From positions 434,001 through 498,000 of the forward strand of contig JAYQKE010000015.1 in NCBI GenBank assembly GCA_038142525.1: a stretch of 64,000 bases of DNA. Reading direction: 5' to 3'. This DNA comes from CAJQHK01 sp038142525. GTDB taxonomy: Bacteria > Pseudomonadota > Alphaproteobacteria > Rickettsiales > UBA1997. Under the pieces are notes generated by a model. The model had not been told where the DNA came from. It saw only the letters and a program-made list of their open reading frames with translations, and made no database searches. Below are positions 30,363 to 38,896 of the stretch, one piece after another (within the stretch, counting starts at the first letter, position 1; each line of letters opens with the position of its first letter). Made by a program: the position numbers and the translations under genes.

Positions 30363-30671
30363 ATGTCAAAAGAAATTAAAAAATATAATTCTGATTTTAA
30401 GTTTAAAGTTGTAATGAAATATTTATCCGAAAATTATACAATTTATCAGATTTGTAGCGAATATGATATTGCTAAATCAACATTACATAAATGGGTTAAG
30501 CAGTTTAAAGCTAGCGGTAATGATATATTTTCTGATTCTAAGTTATCTAAAGAAGAAAAATTAAGTAAAAAAGAACAAAAAAAGAAGGATAAAGAAATTG
30601 ATAAATTATATAAGAAAATAGGTCAATTAACAATGGAAAGAGATTTCTTAAAAAAGTTTCTGGACAGTTAG
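30363..30671 (+). CDS. IS3 transposase OrfA (DNA-binding subunit)
   Basis: 102 residues. The N-terminal helix-turn-helix YTIYQICSEYDIAKSTLHKW recognises the element ends. A long charged coiled coil (KKKDKEIDKLYKKIGQLTME) allows multimerisation and ends FLKKF. An A-run slippage site TTAAAAAAG lies near its end, but orfB is in the +1 rather than the -1 frame and does not overlap. The two may therefore be translated separately. The same protein is encoded at 54671-54979. Confidence 0.92.
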   Translation: MSKEIKKYNSDFKFKVVMKYLSENYTIYQICSEYDIAKSTLHKWVKQFKASGNDIFSDSKLSKEEKLSKKEQKKKDKEIDKLYKKIGQLTMERDFLKKFLDS

Positions 30672-30711
30672 ATTATTCTAAGAAAATCAAATTTCTAAAA
30701 TTATCATCGAT

Positions 30712-31548
30712 ATGTATAATTTAGCTGTCAGAAATAGATGTAGATTGTTAGATATTAATAGATCTAATTTTTATTATAAATCTAGGATTGATATTTCTAA
30801 GATTAATAGTTTATGCAAAGATATTCATAATATCTGGAGTAAATATCAATTTTTCGGATATAGAAGAATTACAGAAATAATCAATCAAGATAGAAATCAT
30901 AATAATAAAATTAATCGCAAGAAGATTCTTAGATTAATGAGAGTTCTAAAGATTAAAGCTCTTTATCCAAAGAAAAAGACAACAATCATCAATAAAAAAG
31001 ATTACAAATATCCTTATTTATTAGAAGATAAATCTAAAATAGATAAGCCAAATCACACTTGGGCAATTGATATAACTTACATCAAAACACCAGTAGGATT
31101 TGTTTATTTAATGTCGCTAATTGATTGGAGTTCTAGATTTGTTGTTGCATCAAAATTATCAATTTCTATGGAAACTAATAATTGTGTTGAAATATTAAAA
31201 AAGGGAATAAAAAATCATAAAATTATTCCAACAATTATTAATACTGATCAAGGATCTCAATTTACCAGCGGTAATTGGATAAATGAATTAAAAAAACGAA
31301 ATATTCAAATATCAATGGATGGAAAAGGTAGGTGGGTAGACAATGTAATTATTGAAAGATTCTGGAGAACTGTAAAATATGAACAAATTTTTCTCAATCC
31401 TCCTGATAATATAGAAGAATTAAAGAGGCAAATAACAAGATTTATCCATTTTTATAATTATCAAAGACCTCATCAATCTTTGAATTACAAAACTCCTAGT
31501 CAAATTTACTATAATGATGACAGTAAGAGAAAAAGAATTAGATTTTAA
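30712..31548 (+). CDS. IS3 transposase OrfB (catalytic, rve integrase core)
   Basis: 278 residues. An HTH_21-type N-terminal region (IWSKYQFFGYRRITEIIN) is followed by the DDE core: first Asp in WAIDITYIKTPVGFVYLM, second Asp in INTDQGSQFTSG, and catalytic Glu in NVIIERFWRTVKYEQIF. It ends with FYNYQRPHQSLNYKTPSQ, typical of IS3/IS150-like elements. The frame is intact. It would cut and join the element through a circular intermediate, as known for the family. Confidence 0.93.
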   Translation: MYNLAVRNRCRLLDINRSNFYYKSRIDISKINSLCKDIHNIWSKYQFFGYRRITEIINQDRNHNNKINRKKILRLMRVLKIKALYPKKKTTIINKKDYKYPYLLEDKSKIDKPNHTWAIDITYIKTPVGFVYLMSLIDWSSRFVVASKLSISMETNNCVEILKKGIKNHKIIPTIINTDQGSQFTSGNWINELKKRNIQISMDGKGRWVDNVIIERFWRTVKYEQIFLNPPDNIEELKRQITRFIHFYNYQRPHQSLNYKTPSQIYYNDDSKRKRIRF

Positions 31549-31949
31549 AATAAAAAATAATTAAAATCTAAAATATGAAATACGAAATTTTATAATTTTC
31601 CAGAAATTTCTACGAATTTGGCTATTTAGGGCCATTCTAAAATTTCAGAAAATTCAAAAATTTCTACACCGAATTTAAAGAAAAAAGTCTATGACTTTTA
31701 AAGAGGTAATGGTCTAACAAATGGGTGCAGTTCTTTATTCTAGAAACCAAGGAAATATAAATAATAATCAACAGCCAAATAACGACCGCCAACAACAGCC
31801 GCCAGATAACAACCCCGAGCTGATCGGGTTCGTCAGGCCCTGACGTGCAGCTTTTATATGTCGTCATAATTATTAAATGAATTTTGGTATTAGGCGGAAG
31901 TTTTATTGTTGTTAATTTCTAAATAAAAACGCCATAATGTTAAAAAATA

Positions 31950-31977
31950 TTGCTTTTTTCTAAGTAAAAAATATTAT
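31950..31977 (+). promoter_or_regulatory. Putative tRNA promoter
   Basis: TTGCTT (31950-31955), a 16-base spacer and TATTAT (31972-31977) lie 22 bases ahead of the tRNA. The match is moderate and common by chance in AT-rich DNA. Confidence 0.35.
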
Positions 31978-31999
31978 CATTTGTCTAACTTTAATATTC

Positions 32000-32075
32000 G
32001 GGGCTGTAGCTCAGCGGTTAGAGCAGGATGCTCATAACGTCTTGGTCGTAGGTTCGATCCCTACCAGCCCCACCA
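32000..32075 (+). tRNA. tRNA with CAT anticodon, probably tRNA-Ile2 (lysidine type)
   Basis: A cloverleaf with acceptor GGGGCTG/CAGCCCC, D-arm GCTC/GAGC, anticodon loop CTCATAA, and T-arm GTAGG-TTCGATC-CCTAC. Discriminator A is followed by an encoded CCA. The variable loop TTGGTC resembles bacterial tRNA-Ile2, whose CAU is modified to lysidine to read AUA; elongator tRNA-Met usually has a GGGTC-type loop. The initiator tRNA is a separate gene at 48234-48310. Elongator Met remains possible. Confidence 0.85.
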
Positions 32076-32084
32076 GTTGGAATC

Positions 32085-33113
32085 CTATTTATTTATTGAA
32101 GTTAGAATATTCTCTGTGATTTTACCAAATTCCATGGCAATTTCAGATGATTTCTGACTATGACAGATAGGTTCTCTTTGATCATTTGATTGGTTAATAT
32201 TTTCATCAATAGCAATTTCCCCCAAAAAATCAATTCCATGCTCTATTGCTAATTGTTTTACCTGATTTTTACCAAAAATATATTGTTTTTGTTCGTTTGG
32301 TAATTTTAGATAAGACATATTTTCTATGATCCCAGAAATTTTGATATTTAATTTTTCATACATATCAATTGATTTAACTAAATCAATAACAGCAATTTGA
32401 GAAGGTGTAGAGACTAGAATTACTGAATCAATAGAAAATTTTTGCATCATAGTTAGATGCACATCTCCTGTTCCTGGTGGTAAGTCAATGATCATTAAAT
32501 CAATATCTTCCCATAATGTGCCATTTATCATTTGATCTAAAGCCTTAGTAATCATTGCCCCTCTCCAAATGGCAGCAGATTCTTTGTCAAATAAGGAGCC
32601 CATAGAAATAATTTTTACGCCATAATTTTCTAGTGGAATTATTTTTTTATCCCTAAATTCTGGCTTGTCATTAAGATTCATGAGATAAGCAATTGACGGG
32701 CCATAAATATCTGCATCGACCAAGGCGGTTTTAAGTCCAATTCTAGAAAAACTTATTGCTAAATTTGCTGCAACTGTTGATTTTCCAACACCGCCTTTGG
32801 CTGAAGAAATGGCAATTATTTTTTTTACTCCAGGAACTTTCTGAGACTCTTTTGCAGATTTAAGTTTTTTGTCTGAGGTTAAAAAAACTGATATTTTAGA
32901 GGGGATTTTTTTATTAATTTCGGATATGATAAGATTTTCTAATTCTTTAGCTGATTCTTTAGTAAAATTATGTTGAGAAATATCAAGAAAAATTGATATC
33001 TGATCTTGTTTGATAGATATTTTTGGCTGAAAACCAAATGATGCTAATTTTTGATCAAGATAGATAATTTGATTAAATATTGCCAAAACCGCCTTTTCTT
33101 TGAGAAATTTCAT
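32085..33113 (-). CDS. mrp: Mrp/ApbC-family iron-sulfur cluster carrier ATPase
   Basis: 342 residues. The N-terminal region (about 1-85) resembles a degenerate DUF59 domain. Then comes the deviant Walker A SSAKGGVGKSTVAANLA, LVDADIYGPSI, IIDLPPGTGDVHLTM and IENMSYL. Family members carry and deliver Fe-S clusters, using a CxxC shortly after the ENMS motif. Here that place reads LPNEQKQYIFGKNQ with no Cys, so cluster binding must differ or be lost. The gene converges on the tRNA, with its stop 10 bases from the CCA end. Confidence 0.9.
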   Translation of the reverse strand: MKFLKEKAVLAIFNQIIYLDQKLASFGFQPKISIKQDQISIFLDISQHNFTKESAKELENLIISEINKKIPSKISVFLTSDKKLKSAKESQKVPGVKKIIAISSAKGGVGKSTVAANLAISFSRIGLKTALVDADIYGPSIAYLMNLNDKPEFRDKKIIPLENYGVKIISMGSLFDKESAAIWRGAMITKALDQMINGTLWEDIDLMIIDLPPGTGDVHLTMMQKFSIDSVILVSTPSQIAVIDLVKSIDMYEKLNIKISGIIENMSYLKLPNEQKQYIFGKNQVKQLAIEHGIDFLGEIAIDENINQSNDQREPICHSQKSSEIAMEFGKITENILTSINK

Positions 33114-33188
33114 ATTTTTGTGAAATTTAATTGAATAATGTAATTTTTAAAAATAATATGATATTTATTTAAAAATATAATAGTAATT

Positions 33189-33491
33189 ATGTCAAATGAT
33201 GATAAAGTTGTAGCTGATCCCTTATTTTTGGGTTTAACCAGGCCACCAATGGTTTTTGGTGTAAGTTATAAATTGGCGGCGCTTAATATGCTTAGCTCGC
33301 TTTTAACATTTATTACAACTGGTGACTTTTTTTATTTATTAGTTCTGATGCCTACCTTACATGGTTTATTTTATTTATTATGTTTAAAGGAGCCTAGAGC
33401 TATAGAATTATTGATAACAAAAAATTCTAAATGTAGTATCTGTAAAAATAGGTCGAATTATAATAATACTAACTCATATGATTTATATTAA
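33189..33491 (+). CDS. virB3: Type IV secretion system protein VirB3
   Basis: A 100-residue inner-membrane component of a VirB/D4-type secretion machine. The conserved start is ADPLFLGLTRPPMVFGVSY. Two membrane segments follow (LNMLSSLLTFITTG, FFYLLVLMPTLHGLFYLL), then the tail CKNRSNYNNTNSYD that marks the Rickettsiales vir form. VirB3 works with the ATPase VirB4, which normally follows it. Here ppa follows after 2 bases instead, so the cluster has been broken up or virB4 lies elsewhere. This is one of the best pointers to the order Rickettsiales in the window. Confidence 0.85.
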   Translation: MSNDDKVVADPLFLGLTRPPMVFGVSYKLAALNMLSSLLTFITTGDFFYLLVLMPTLHGLFYLLCLKEPRAIELLITKNSKCSICKNRSNYNNTNSYDLY

Positions 33492-33493
33492 AA

Positions 33494-34024
33494 ATGAATA
33501 TATCTAAAATATCTTATGGCAAAAATGCCCCTGAAATTGTAAATGTAATAATTGAAGTTCCGATGAATTCTGATCCTGTGAAATATGAGATGGACAAAGA
33601 TTCCGGCGCTTTATTTGTTGACAGATTTATTGCAACACCAATGTATTATCCTTGTAATTATGGCTTTGTGCCAAACACATTATCAGATGATGATGATCCG
33701 GTTGATGTCTTAGTGGTTTCAGAATTGCCATTAATGCCAACTTCAGTTATTAAAGCCAAGCCAATTGGCGTTTTGATTATGGAAGATGAAAAAGGAATGG
33801 ATGAGAAAATTCTGGCCGTACCTGCTGTTAAAACTAATTCTGAATATGAAAATATTTCTGACTATACAGAATTAAATAAGTCTCTATTAGATAAAGTTTC
33901 TCATTTTTTTGAAAGATATAAAGATTTAGAAAAAAATAAATGGGTTAAAGTAAAAGGTTTTGAAGATGCTACTAAGGCTAAAGAACTAATTATTGAAGCT
34001 ATCGATAGAGAAAATAGCAAATAA
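33494..34024 (+). CDS. ppa: Inorganic pyrophosphatase
   Basis: A 176-residue soluble family I pyrophosphatase that removes PPi from biosynthetic reactions. It has the substrate Lys/Glu/Tyr set (VPMNSDPVKYEMDKDSG), FIATPMYYPCNYGFVPNT and the metal-binding acidic motif DDDDPVDVLV near residues 65-74, then a C-terminal KVKGFEDATKAKELI. The frame is intact and of standard length. It ends with TAATG overlapping the start of era. Confidence 0.96.
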   Translation: MNISKISYGKNAPEIVNVIIEVPMNSDPVKYEMDKDSGALFVDRFIATPMYYPCNYGFVPNTLSDDDDPVDVLVVSELPLMPTSVIKAKPIGVLIMEDEKGMDEKILAVPAVKTNSEYENISDYTELNKSLLDKVSHFFERYKDLEKNKWVKVKGFEDATKAKELIIEAIDRENSK

Positions 34025-34911
34025 TGCAACAAAAAACGGCCTTAATTGCTTTAATTGGACCGCCAAATGCTGGTAAATCTAGCCTGACTAATGAAATTTT
34101 AGGTCAAAAAATTTCCATCACTTCCCATAAGGTTCAAACTACTAGAAATATTATTAAGGCTATTATCACAAAAGATGATACTCAGATTGTTCTTTTTGAC
34201 ACTCCTGGCCTGTTTATACCAAAAAAGGATCGTCCCTTAGAAAGATATATTGTTAAAAATGCTTGGCAGGTAATTCGTCAAATTGATCAGGTTTTTTTAT
34301 TAATTGACGGTAGTCAAATAGAAAAAGGTATTAGAAATATTGAAAATATTATTGCCGATCTTAAGAAGCATGATATTTTTCCAAAAATCATTATTAATAA
34401 AACAGATCTGATAAAGGGTGATGTTAAAAAAGTTACTAATGATATTTTAGATCTTGGAATTGAAAAAATATTTTTTACTTCAGCTAAAACTGGTCAAGGA
34501 ATTAAAGAATTAAAAAATTATTTTTTTAATTTGGCAGTTACTAGGGATTGGTTATTTCCAGAAGATGATATATCTGATATTTCAATGAAATTTCTTGCCA
34601 GTGAAGTGACCAGAGAAAAATTATTTTTAAAACTCGAAGAGGATTTACCTTATGCCATTGATGTTAAGACGGAAAATTGGCAAGAAAGCGAGGATAATAT
34701 TAAAATTCATCAAGTAATTTACGTTTTAAAAGATAGTCAAAAGAAAATTATTATTGGTAAAAATGGTCAATTTCTAAAAAGAATTGGATCTTCTGCTAGG
34801 TCAGAATTGGCAAAAATTTTAGATAAAAAAATTCATTTATTTCTTTTTGTAAAAGTCAAAGAAAATTGGATGCATGATAAGGAAAATCATCTTGTATCTA
34901 ATATGCTCTAA
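34024..34911 (+). CDS. era: GTPase Era, 16S rRNA processing and 30S assembly
   Basis: 295 residues. The GTPase domain has G1 GPPNAGKSSL, the G2 region SHKVQTTRN, G3 DTPGLF, G4 INKTD and the G5-like TSAKTGQG. The C-terminal KH RNA-binding domain contains VLKDSQKKIIIGKNGQFLKR. Era chaperones 30S assembly near the 16S 3' end. The frame is intact and it is coupled to ppa. Just after its stop, TTTCAGAGATTCCTATA resembles a worn IS5/MITE end. Confidence 0.96.
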   Translation: MQQKTALIALIGPPNAGKSSLTNEILGQKISITSHKVQTTRNIIKAIITKDDTQIVLFDTPGLFIPKKDRPLERYIVKNAWQVIRQIDQVFLLIDGSQIEKGIRNIENIIADLKKHDIFPKIIINKTDLIKGDVKKVTNDILDLGIEKIFFTSAKTGQGIKELKNYFFNLAVTRDWLFPEDDISDISMKFLASEVTREKLFLKLEEDLPYAIDVKTENWQESEDNIKIHQVIYVLKDSQKKIIIGKNGQFLKRIGSSARSELAKILDKKIHLFLFVKVKENWMHDKENHLVSNML

Positions 34912-35005
34912 TTTCAGAGATTCCTATATTATGCCAAATTCATGAATTTTAATTGAACTTAAATGGGGTTTTTTACACATAGCCTCCAAATAGGAGACCA
35001 TTCAT

Positions 35006-35945
35006 TTAACTGTGTAAAGCCAGTTTAAGTCTTTTTGGAAAATGAATTTCCAATTGAGAAACGATCAGTGCCCAGTTACTCACAGGCATGGTCCATTTTT
35101 TCAATATCTTTATATAAGAGCAATATATTAATTTAAGCAAGGCATTTTCTGAGGTAAATGATCCTTTGGATTTGGTATATTTACGTATCATTCGATGCAG
35201 TCCTTCAACGGCGTTTGTGGTATATATTATTTTACGGATATGTTTATCATATTTGAAAAAAGTTGATAAATTATCCCAATTATTATTCCAACTATTAATC
35301 ACGATTGGATATTTTTTGCCCCATTTTTCTTCTAGTTTTAGCAGGTTAGTTTCAGCTAAATCTTTTGATGATGCTCGATAAATTTCCTTCAAAAAAATAT
35401 TCTGAAGGAAAATTAGAGAAAAATCAATGATTTATGCAAAGGTCTTTTTAAATCTTTTGTAAATTCTTTTTGTTCACCACTTGCTACATAGCGCATAGAG
35501 TTACGAATTTGATGAATTATACAAAGCTGAATTTCTGTTTTTGGAAAAAGAGAATTTATTGCCTCGCTAAAACCTGTTAGCCCATCAATACAGGCAATTA
35601 AAATATCCTCAACACCTCTTTCTTTAAGACTAGCCAAAACTCCTGCCCAGAAATTAGCCCCTTCGCTTTCATTAATATACAGACCCAAAATATCTTTCTT
35701 ACCATCAGAATCTATTCCCAAAAGTGAATAAACTGCCTTAGACACAACATGACCATTTTCACGAACCTTAAAGTGAATTGCATCTAAAAACAATATAGAA
35801 TAAACACTCGCAAGAGGTCTGATTACGCCACTCTTCTAACTCAGGAAGAAGGCGATCAGTTATTTTGCTAATAGTGCCATTGCTAATTGGAACTTGATAA
35901 ATATCTTCCAAATTATCACGAATATCAGAATAAGACATGCCATTT
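35006..35945 (-). pseudogene. IS256-family transposase remnant, 5' truncated (copy B)
   Basis: Begins abruptly at NGMSYSDIRDNLEDIYQVP, lacking about 106 N-terminal residues present in copy A at 20878. One extra base near 35820 shifts the frame after LEEWRN. The core LFLDAIHFKVRENGH, ILIACIDGLTGFSEAI and IQLCIIHQIRNSMRYV follows. About 57 foreign bases interrupt it near 35391-35446. The C-terminus then reads EIYRASSKDLAETN and YTTNAVEGLHRMIRKYTKSK with the catalytic Glu. It is dead three times over, but keeps the half that copy A lost. Confidence 0.88.
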
Positions 35946-36422
35946 TTTAAATCAACTTCAATCTTTTTTTCCTTAATGGTTTTTTCTAAAATTTCCTGAT
36001 TTTCTTCAAAATTACCATCATTTGCAAATCCAGAGAATCGAATAACAATGAATTTTTGATTTTTGATAATATTGATTTTAATATTTTTGTCATTTGGTTT
36101 TGGCAGATTATTTTCATCAAATTTTGCCGGCATTACAAAAGACATATTCATTTTGTTGCCAATCTTTTTTTCTTGAAATACTGGCGCTGTCATATTGATT
36201 TCTTGTTCTTGATCATTTTCTCCAGAGATAAATTAAAATAAGGATCTAAAGGCAGAATTACCAGATTCTTCTTCGTCTATATTGGAAGTTGCTAAAATTA
36301 GTTTTTTATATTCTCTAATCTCAATATCATCAGAAATTTTTTCTAGAACTTTATAGGGGCTAATTTCAATGGCCATAGACATATTGGTAAATAATAGAAT
36401 TGAGATAAATAAAATTTTTCAT
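35946..36422 (-). pseudogene. SOUL-family heme-binding protein gene, disrupted
   Basis: The start is ATG at 36422, overlapping the dxr TGA stop (ATGA). The A run after it is one short: restoring one A gives MKKILFISILLFTNMSMA, a clean signal peptide, in frame with IEISPYKVLEKISDDIEIRE. A TAA replaces a residue in RSLF-stop-FISGENDQ. The frame then continues INMTAPVFQEKKIGNKMNMS and FVMPAKFDENN to KKIEVDLKN, where the IS256 remnant cuts in. The C-terminal third of the family is missing. Three separate lesions mark this as a genuine pseudogene. SOUL proteins bind heme; this one would have been periplasmic. Confidence 0.85.
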
Positions 36423-37573
36423 AATAAATTTAGCATTAATTTTCTAGCTTCTCTATCAAAATATAGAATTTCTTCCAATGAGTCAATTTGTTTATAAGCT
36501 ATTTTATTTAAAATTTTTTCTACCAAATTGATTATATCAATAAATTTAATTTCTTCTTTTAAAAATTTTTCCACTGCTACCTCATTTGCTGCATTTAATA
36601 TTGGCAATTTATTTCCCCCTTCTTTCAGCGCATCAAAGGCTAATTTTAATGCTGGGAATCTGTTGAAATCAGCTTTAAGAAAATTTAATTTTGAAATTTT
36701 TGTTAAGTCTAATTTTGGATGTTTAATTTTTAATCTTTGATTAATTTTTAAGGCATAAGAAATTGGTACCTTCATATCTGGTGGATTCATCATGGCTAGT
36801 GTTGCTCCGTCATTATAAGAAACTAAGCCATGAATGATAGATTCTGGATGTATAACAATATCTATTTGATTTTTGTTAATTGGAAAAAGCATAAAAGCTT
36901 CGATCATTTCTAAACCTTTATTCATCATGGTTGCAGAATCGATTGATATTTTTTGTCCCATCTGCCAGTTAGGATGATTAATTGCTTCTTTAATAGTGAC
37001 ATTTTTTAACTCATCTAGGGTTTTGTTTAAAAAAGGTCCGCCAGAAGCTGTAAGAGTGATTTTATCAATCAAATCTAAATTCTGATATTCAAAAATTTGA
37101 TAAATAGCATTATGCTCAGAATCGATTGGAATGATGTCAATTTTATGTTTTTTGGCTTCCTTCATGATAATTTCACCTGCAGAAACCAAACATTCCTTAT
37201 TGGCAATTGCGATATTTGAGCCTGCTTTAATAGCATTAATTGTTGGAATAAGAGCTTTAATACCAACAATTGCCGAGAGAAATAAGTCACATTTATTTTT
37301 TGATAAATTATTAATTTCTTCTTCACCAATAATAATATGACAATTTGGCAATTCTGATTTTAATTCCTCATAAAATTTTTCATTAGCAAGTCCAATATAT
37401 TTTGGTTGAAATTCTTTAGCTTGAGAAATTAAAGTTTGGTAATCATTGCCAGCAATTAGTGCGTCAACTGAATATAAATTAGGATTTTGGCGAATAACTT
37501 CCAGGGCATTTTGGCCAATTGAGCCAGTAGATCCATAAATATAAAGAGATTTTTTATTCACTAAGTTTGGCAA
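36419..37573 (-). CDS. dxr: 1-deoxy-D-xylulose 5-phosphate reductoisomerase
   Basis: The first committed step of the MEP isoprenoid pathway: it converts DXP to MEP with NADPH. 384 residues, frame intact. It has NADPH-binding GSTGSIGQNALEVI, ANKECLVSAG, the metal-binding PIDSEHNAIYQIF (Asp/Glu), the SGGPF loop, ATMMNKGLEMIEA and HPESIIHGLVSYNDG with catalytic His. Its 5' end overlaps a yceI gene by 20 bases and its stop overlaps a SOUL gene start. It thus lies in a run of periplasmic redox and lipid-binding genes. Confidence 0.96.
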   Translation of the reverse strand: MPNLVNKKSLYIYGSTGSIGQNALEVIRQNPNLYSVDALIAGNDYQTLISQAKEFQPKYIGLANEKFYEELKSELPNCHIIIGEEEINNLSKNKCDLFLSAIVGIKALIPTINAIKAGSNIAIANKECLVSAGEIIMKEAKKHKIDIIPIDSEHNAIYQIFEYQNLDLIDKITLTASGGPFLNKTLDELKNVTIKEAINHPNWQMGQKISIDSATMMNKGLEMIEAFMLFPINKNQIDIVIHPESIIHGLVSYNDGATLAMMNPPDMKVPISYALKINQRLKIKHPKLDLTKISKLNFLKADFNRFPALKLAFDALKEGGNKLPILNAANEVAVEKFLKEEIKFIDIINLVEKILNKIAYKQIDSLEEILYFDREARKLMLNLL

Positions 37574-38126
37574 TTAAATTTAAATTAATGTCAATTTTAA
37601 GATCAACCCATTCACCAGAATCATCGGAATCGTTACCAATATTAAAATCTAAGCGATTAATTTTAAAATCAGATTTTGCATGAACTATATTTTTAGTAAT
37701 ATTTTTTAAATTAAAATCAAAATTAATTTCTTTGGTAATATTTTTAATTGTTAAATTACCAATCATCTTAAAATTATTATTGGAGTTTTTGATAATTTTG
37801 ATTGCTTTAAAATATCCTTCTGGATGATTTTTAATATCAAACCTATCATTTGTTGGCAAAGTTTCATCATACATATCATTACCGGTTTTAAAACTATTCA
37901 TATCAAAAATTACCTCTATTTTACTATTTTTTAAGTTCTTTTGATCAAAATCAATTTTTGACTGATATTTTTTTATCTCACCTATAAATTGATTTCCAGC
38001 ATGGAAAGCAGAAAAGGTAATTTTACTTTTTGCATCATCAATTTGATAGCTTTTGGCATAAGAATTATTAAAAATAAAAACTCCAAAGATGCAGAAAAAT
38101 ACTAATATATTCTTAATTTTTTTCAT
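37554..38126 (-). CDS. YceI-family periplasmic lipid-binding protein (second copy)
   Basis: 190 residues. The signal peptide ends FNNSYA near residue 24. The YceI lipocalin-like barrel follows, with YQIDDAKSKITFSAFHAG, FDMNSFKTGNDMYDETLP, the conserved DRFDIKNHPEGYFKA and LTIKNITKEINFDFN. Structures of the family bind polyisoprenoids such as ubiquinone-8. It starts 4 bases after the cytochrome b561 gene and overlaps dxr, which makes the precursor of such lipids. It differs clearly from the other yceI at 38893-39522. Confidence 0.9.
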   Translation of the reverse strand: MKKIKNILVFFCIFGVFIFNNSYAKSYQIDDAKSKITFSAFHAGNQFIGEIKKYQSKIDFDQKNLKNSKIEVIFDMNSFKTGNDMYDETLPTNDRFDIKNHPEGYFKAIKIIKNSNNNFKMIGNLTIKNITKEINFDFNLKNITKNIVHAKSDFKINRLDFNIGNDSDDSGEWVDLKIDINLNLIAKLSE

Positions 38127-38130
38127 ATGA

Positions 38131-38683
38131 TTACCCTTTCTTATTAAACCATATTCTATGTAGTAAATTATCCTTATCGATAATTTTATGTTTAATAACT
38201 GCAGCTATATGACCAAAAATTGCAATAAATAGAGAAATTGCAGCTATTAAATGAATTAATTCCGCTAATTTATGTAATTTCTTTTCACCTATTAAGTTTG
38301 GAATATGTGACCATTCAAAAAGACCGAAAACAATGGTTGGTAAACCGTAAGAGCTGGTTGAAACAATAAGCCAGCCAGAAGATACCATGATAAAAATTAA
38401 AAAATATAAGAGATAATGACCAAATTTAGCTAATTTTATTTCTAAGTTAGAGAATGTTTTTGGTAATGTTGGAATTTTAGTAAAAATTCGACAAAAAAAT
38501 ACGAATAAAAAGAGCGATAAGAAGTAAAACCCCAAGAGATTTATGATATTGATAAAGATCAAATTTTAATTTTTTATCAATATTAACATATTCCATTATT
38601 ACGCCACTGATGAGCATCAAAAAAATTGCTAATGCCATAATCCAATGTAGCAAAATAATAGAAATATGATAATTATTTTTCAT
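38131..38683 (-). pseudogene. Cytochrome b561, frameshifted in a T run
   Basis: A four-helix diheme membrane cytochrome that passes electrons between quinone and periplasmic acceptors. Part one (38477-38683) has ISIILLHWIMALAIFLM and LYQYHKSLGVLLLIALFIR. Part two (38131-38562) has KFGHYLLYFLIFIMVSSGWL and AELIHLIAAISLFIAIFGH. His residues in four helices are proper heme ligands. A run of seven T breaks the frame near 38492-38498; six T restores FIRIFCRIFTKIPTLP. Reconstructed length is about 183 residues. It lies between two yceI genes, a common partnership. Confidence 0.88.
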
Positions 38684-38698
38684 AAACTTCGTTGTTAG

Positions 38699-38896
38699 TT
38701 ATCTTTCTCTACCTGCGGAAATTGGTTTTGCTTTACCAACTACTCTACGAAATCTATCAACAAATCCTGGGCGATGTGGCGGTGTAGAGGGTTTTGTTTC
38801 TGGTATTCTTGCTGGTGATTTTTCAGAATTTTGATTTTTATCTGGACTATATTCGGTTCCTCCTGTATCTCCCTGAGCTTCTTTAGTTTTAGTCAT
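38699..38896 (-). CDS. Small hydrophilic protein of unknown function
   Basis: 65 residues, with no hydrophobic segment. The first half is acidic and Gly/Asn/Lys-rich, then Pro-rich (PARIPETKPSTPPHRPG), then strongly basic (FVDRFRRVVGKAKPISAGRE). Its ATG overlaps the TGA stop of the upstream yceI gene, which supports translation. It looks like an intrinsically disordered peptide. No family is recognised, and a chance frame is possible. Codon use is richer in G+C than in its neighbours. Confidence 0.5.
   Translation of the reverse strand: MTKTKEAQGDTGGTEYSPDKNQNSEKSPARIPETKPSTPPHRPGFVDRFRRVVGKAKPISAGRER

Larger units (their letters stand above)
30228..31734 (+). mobile_element. IS3-family insertion sequence, copy A (apparently complete)
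   Basis: About 1,507 bp. Ends AGAAATGCCCCC and (inverted) AGAACTGCACCC continue into related inner sequence with AGACCATTA and TCATAGAC. The 3-bp target duplication TTA is at 30225-30227 and 31735-31737. It carries orfA and orfB, both intact, so this is the likely active copy of the family. Confidence 0.9.
30075..31843 (+). pseudogene. Small membrane protein gene split by IS3
   Basis: The first 51 codons (30075-30227) read MPAPERNRTQFVLSC... with a long hydrophobic stretch (SAVGFLTSASLAVFVPAYVY, then SVTLYAGYLGFA). IS3 interrupts at TTA. After it, 31735-31843 continues in frame as YSRNQGNINNNQQPNNDRQQ ... PELIGFVRP and TGA. Removing the IS and one TTA copy gives an 85-residue protein: a short N-terminus, one or two membrane helices and an Asn/Gln/Pro-rich tail. 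I do not recognise it. Its base composition is richer in G+C than its neighbours, so transfer is possible. It lies 20 bases after aroA. Confidence 0.65.

Noticed and set aside
31664..31867. A 67-codon leftward frame over the IS3 end
   Set aside because: It lies antisense to the IS3 terminal repeat and the rebuilt small protein tail, so it is a shadow.
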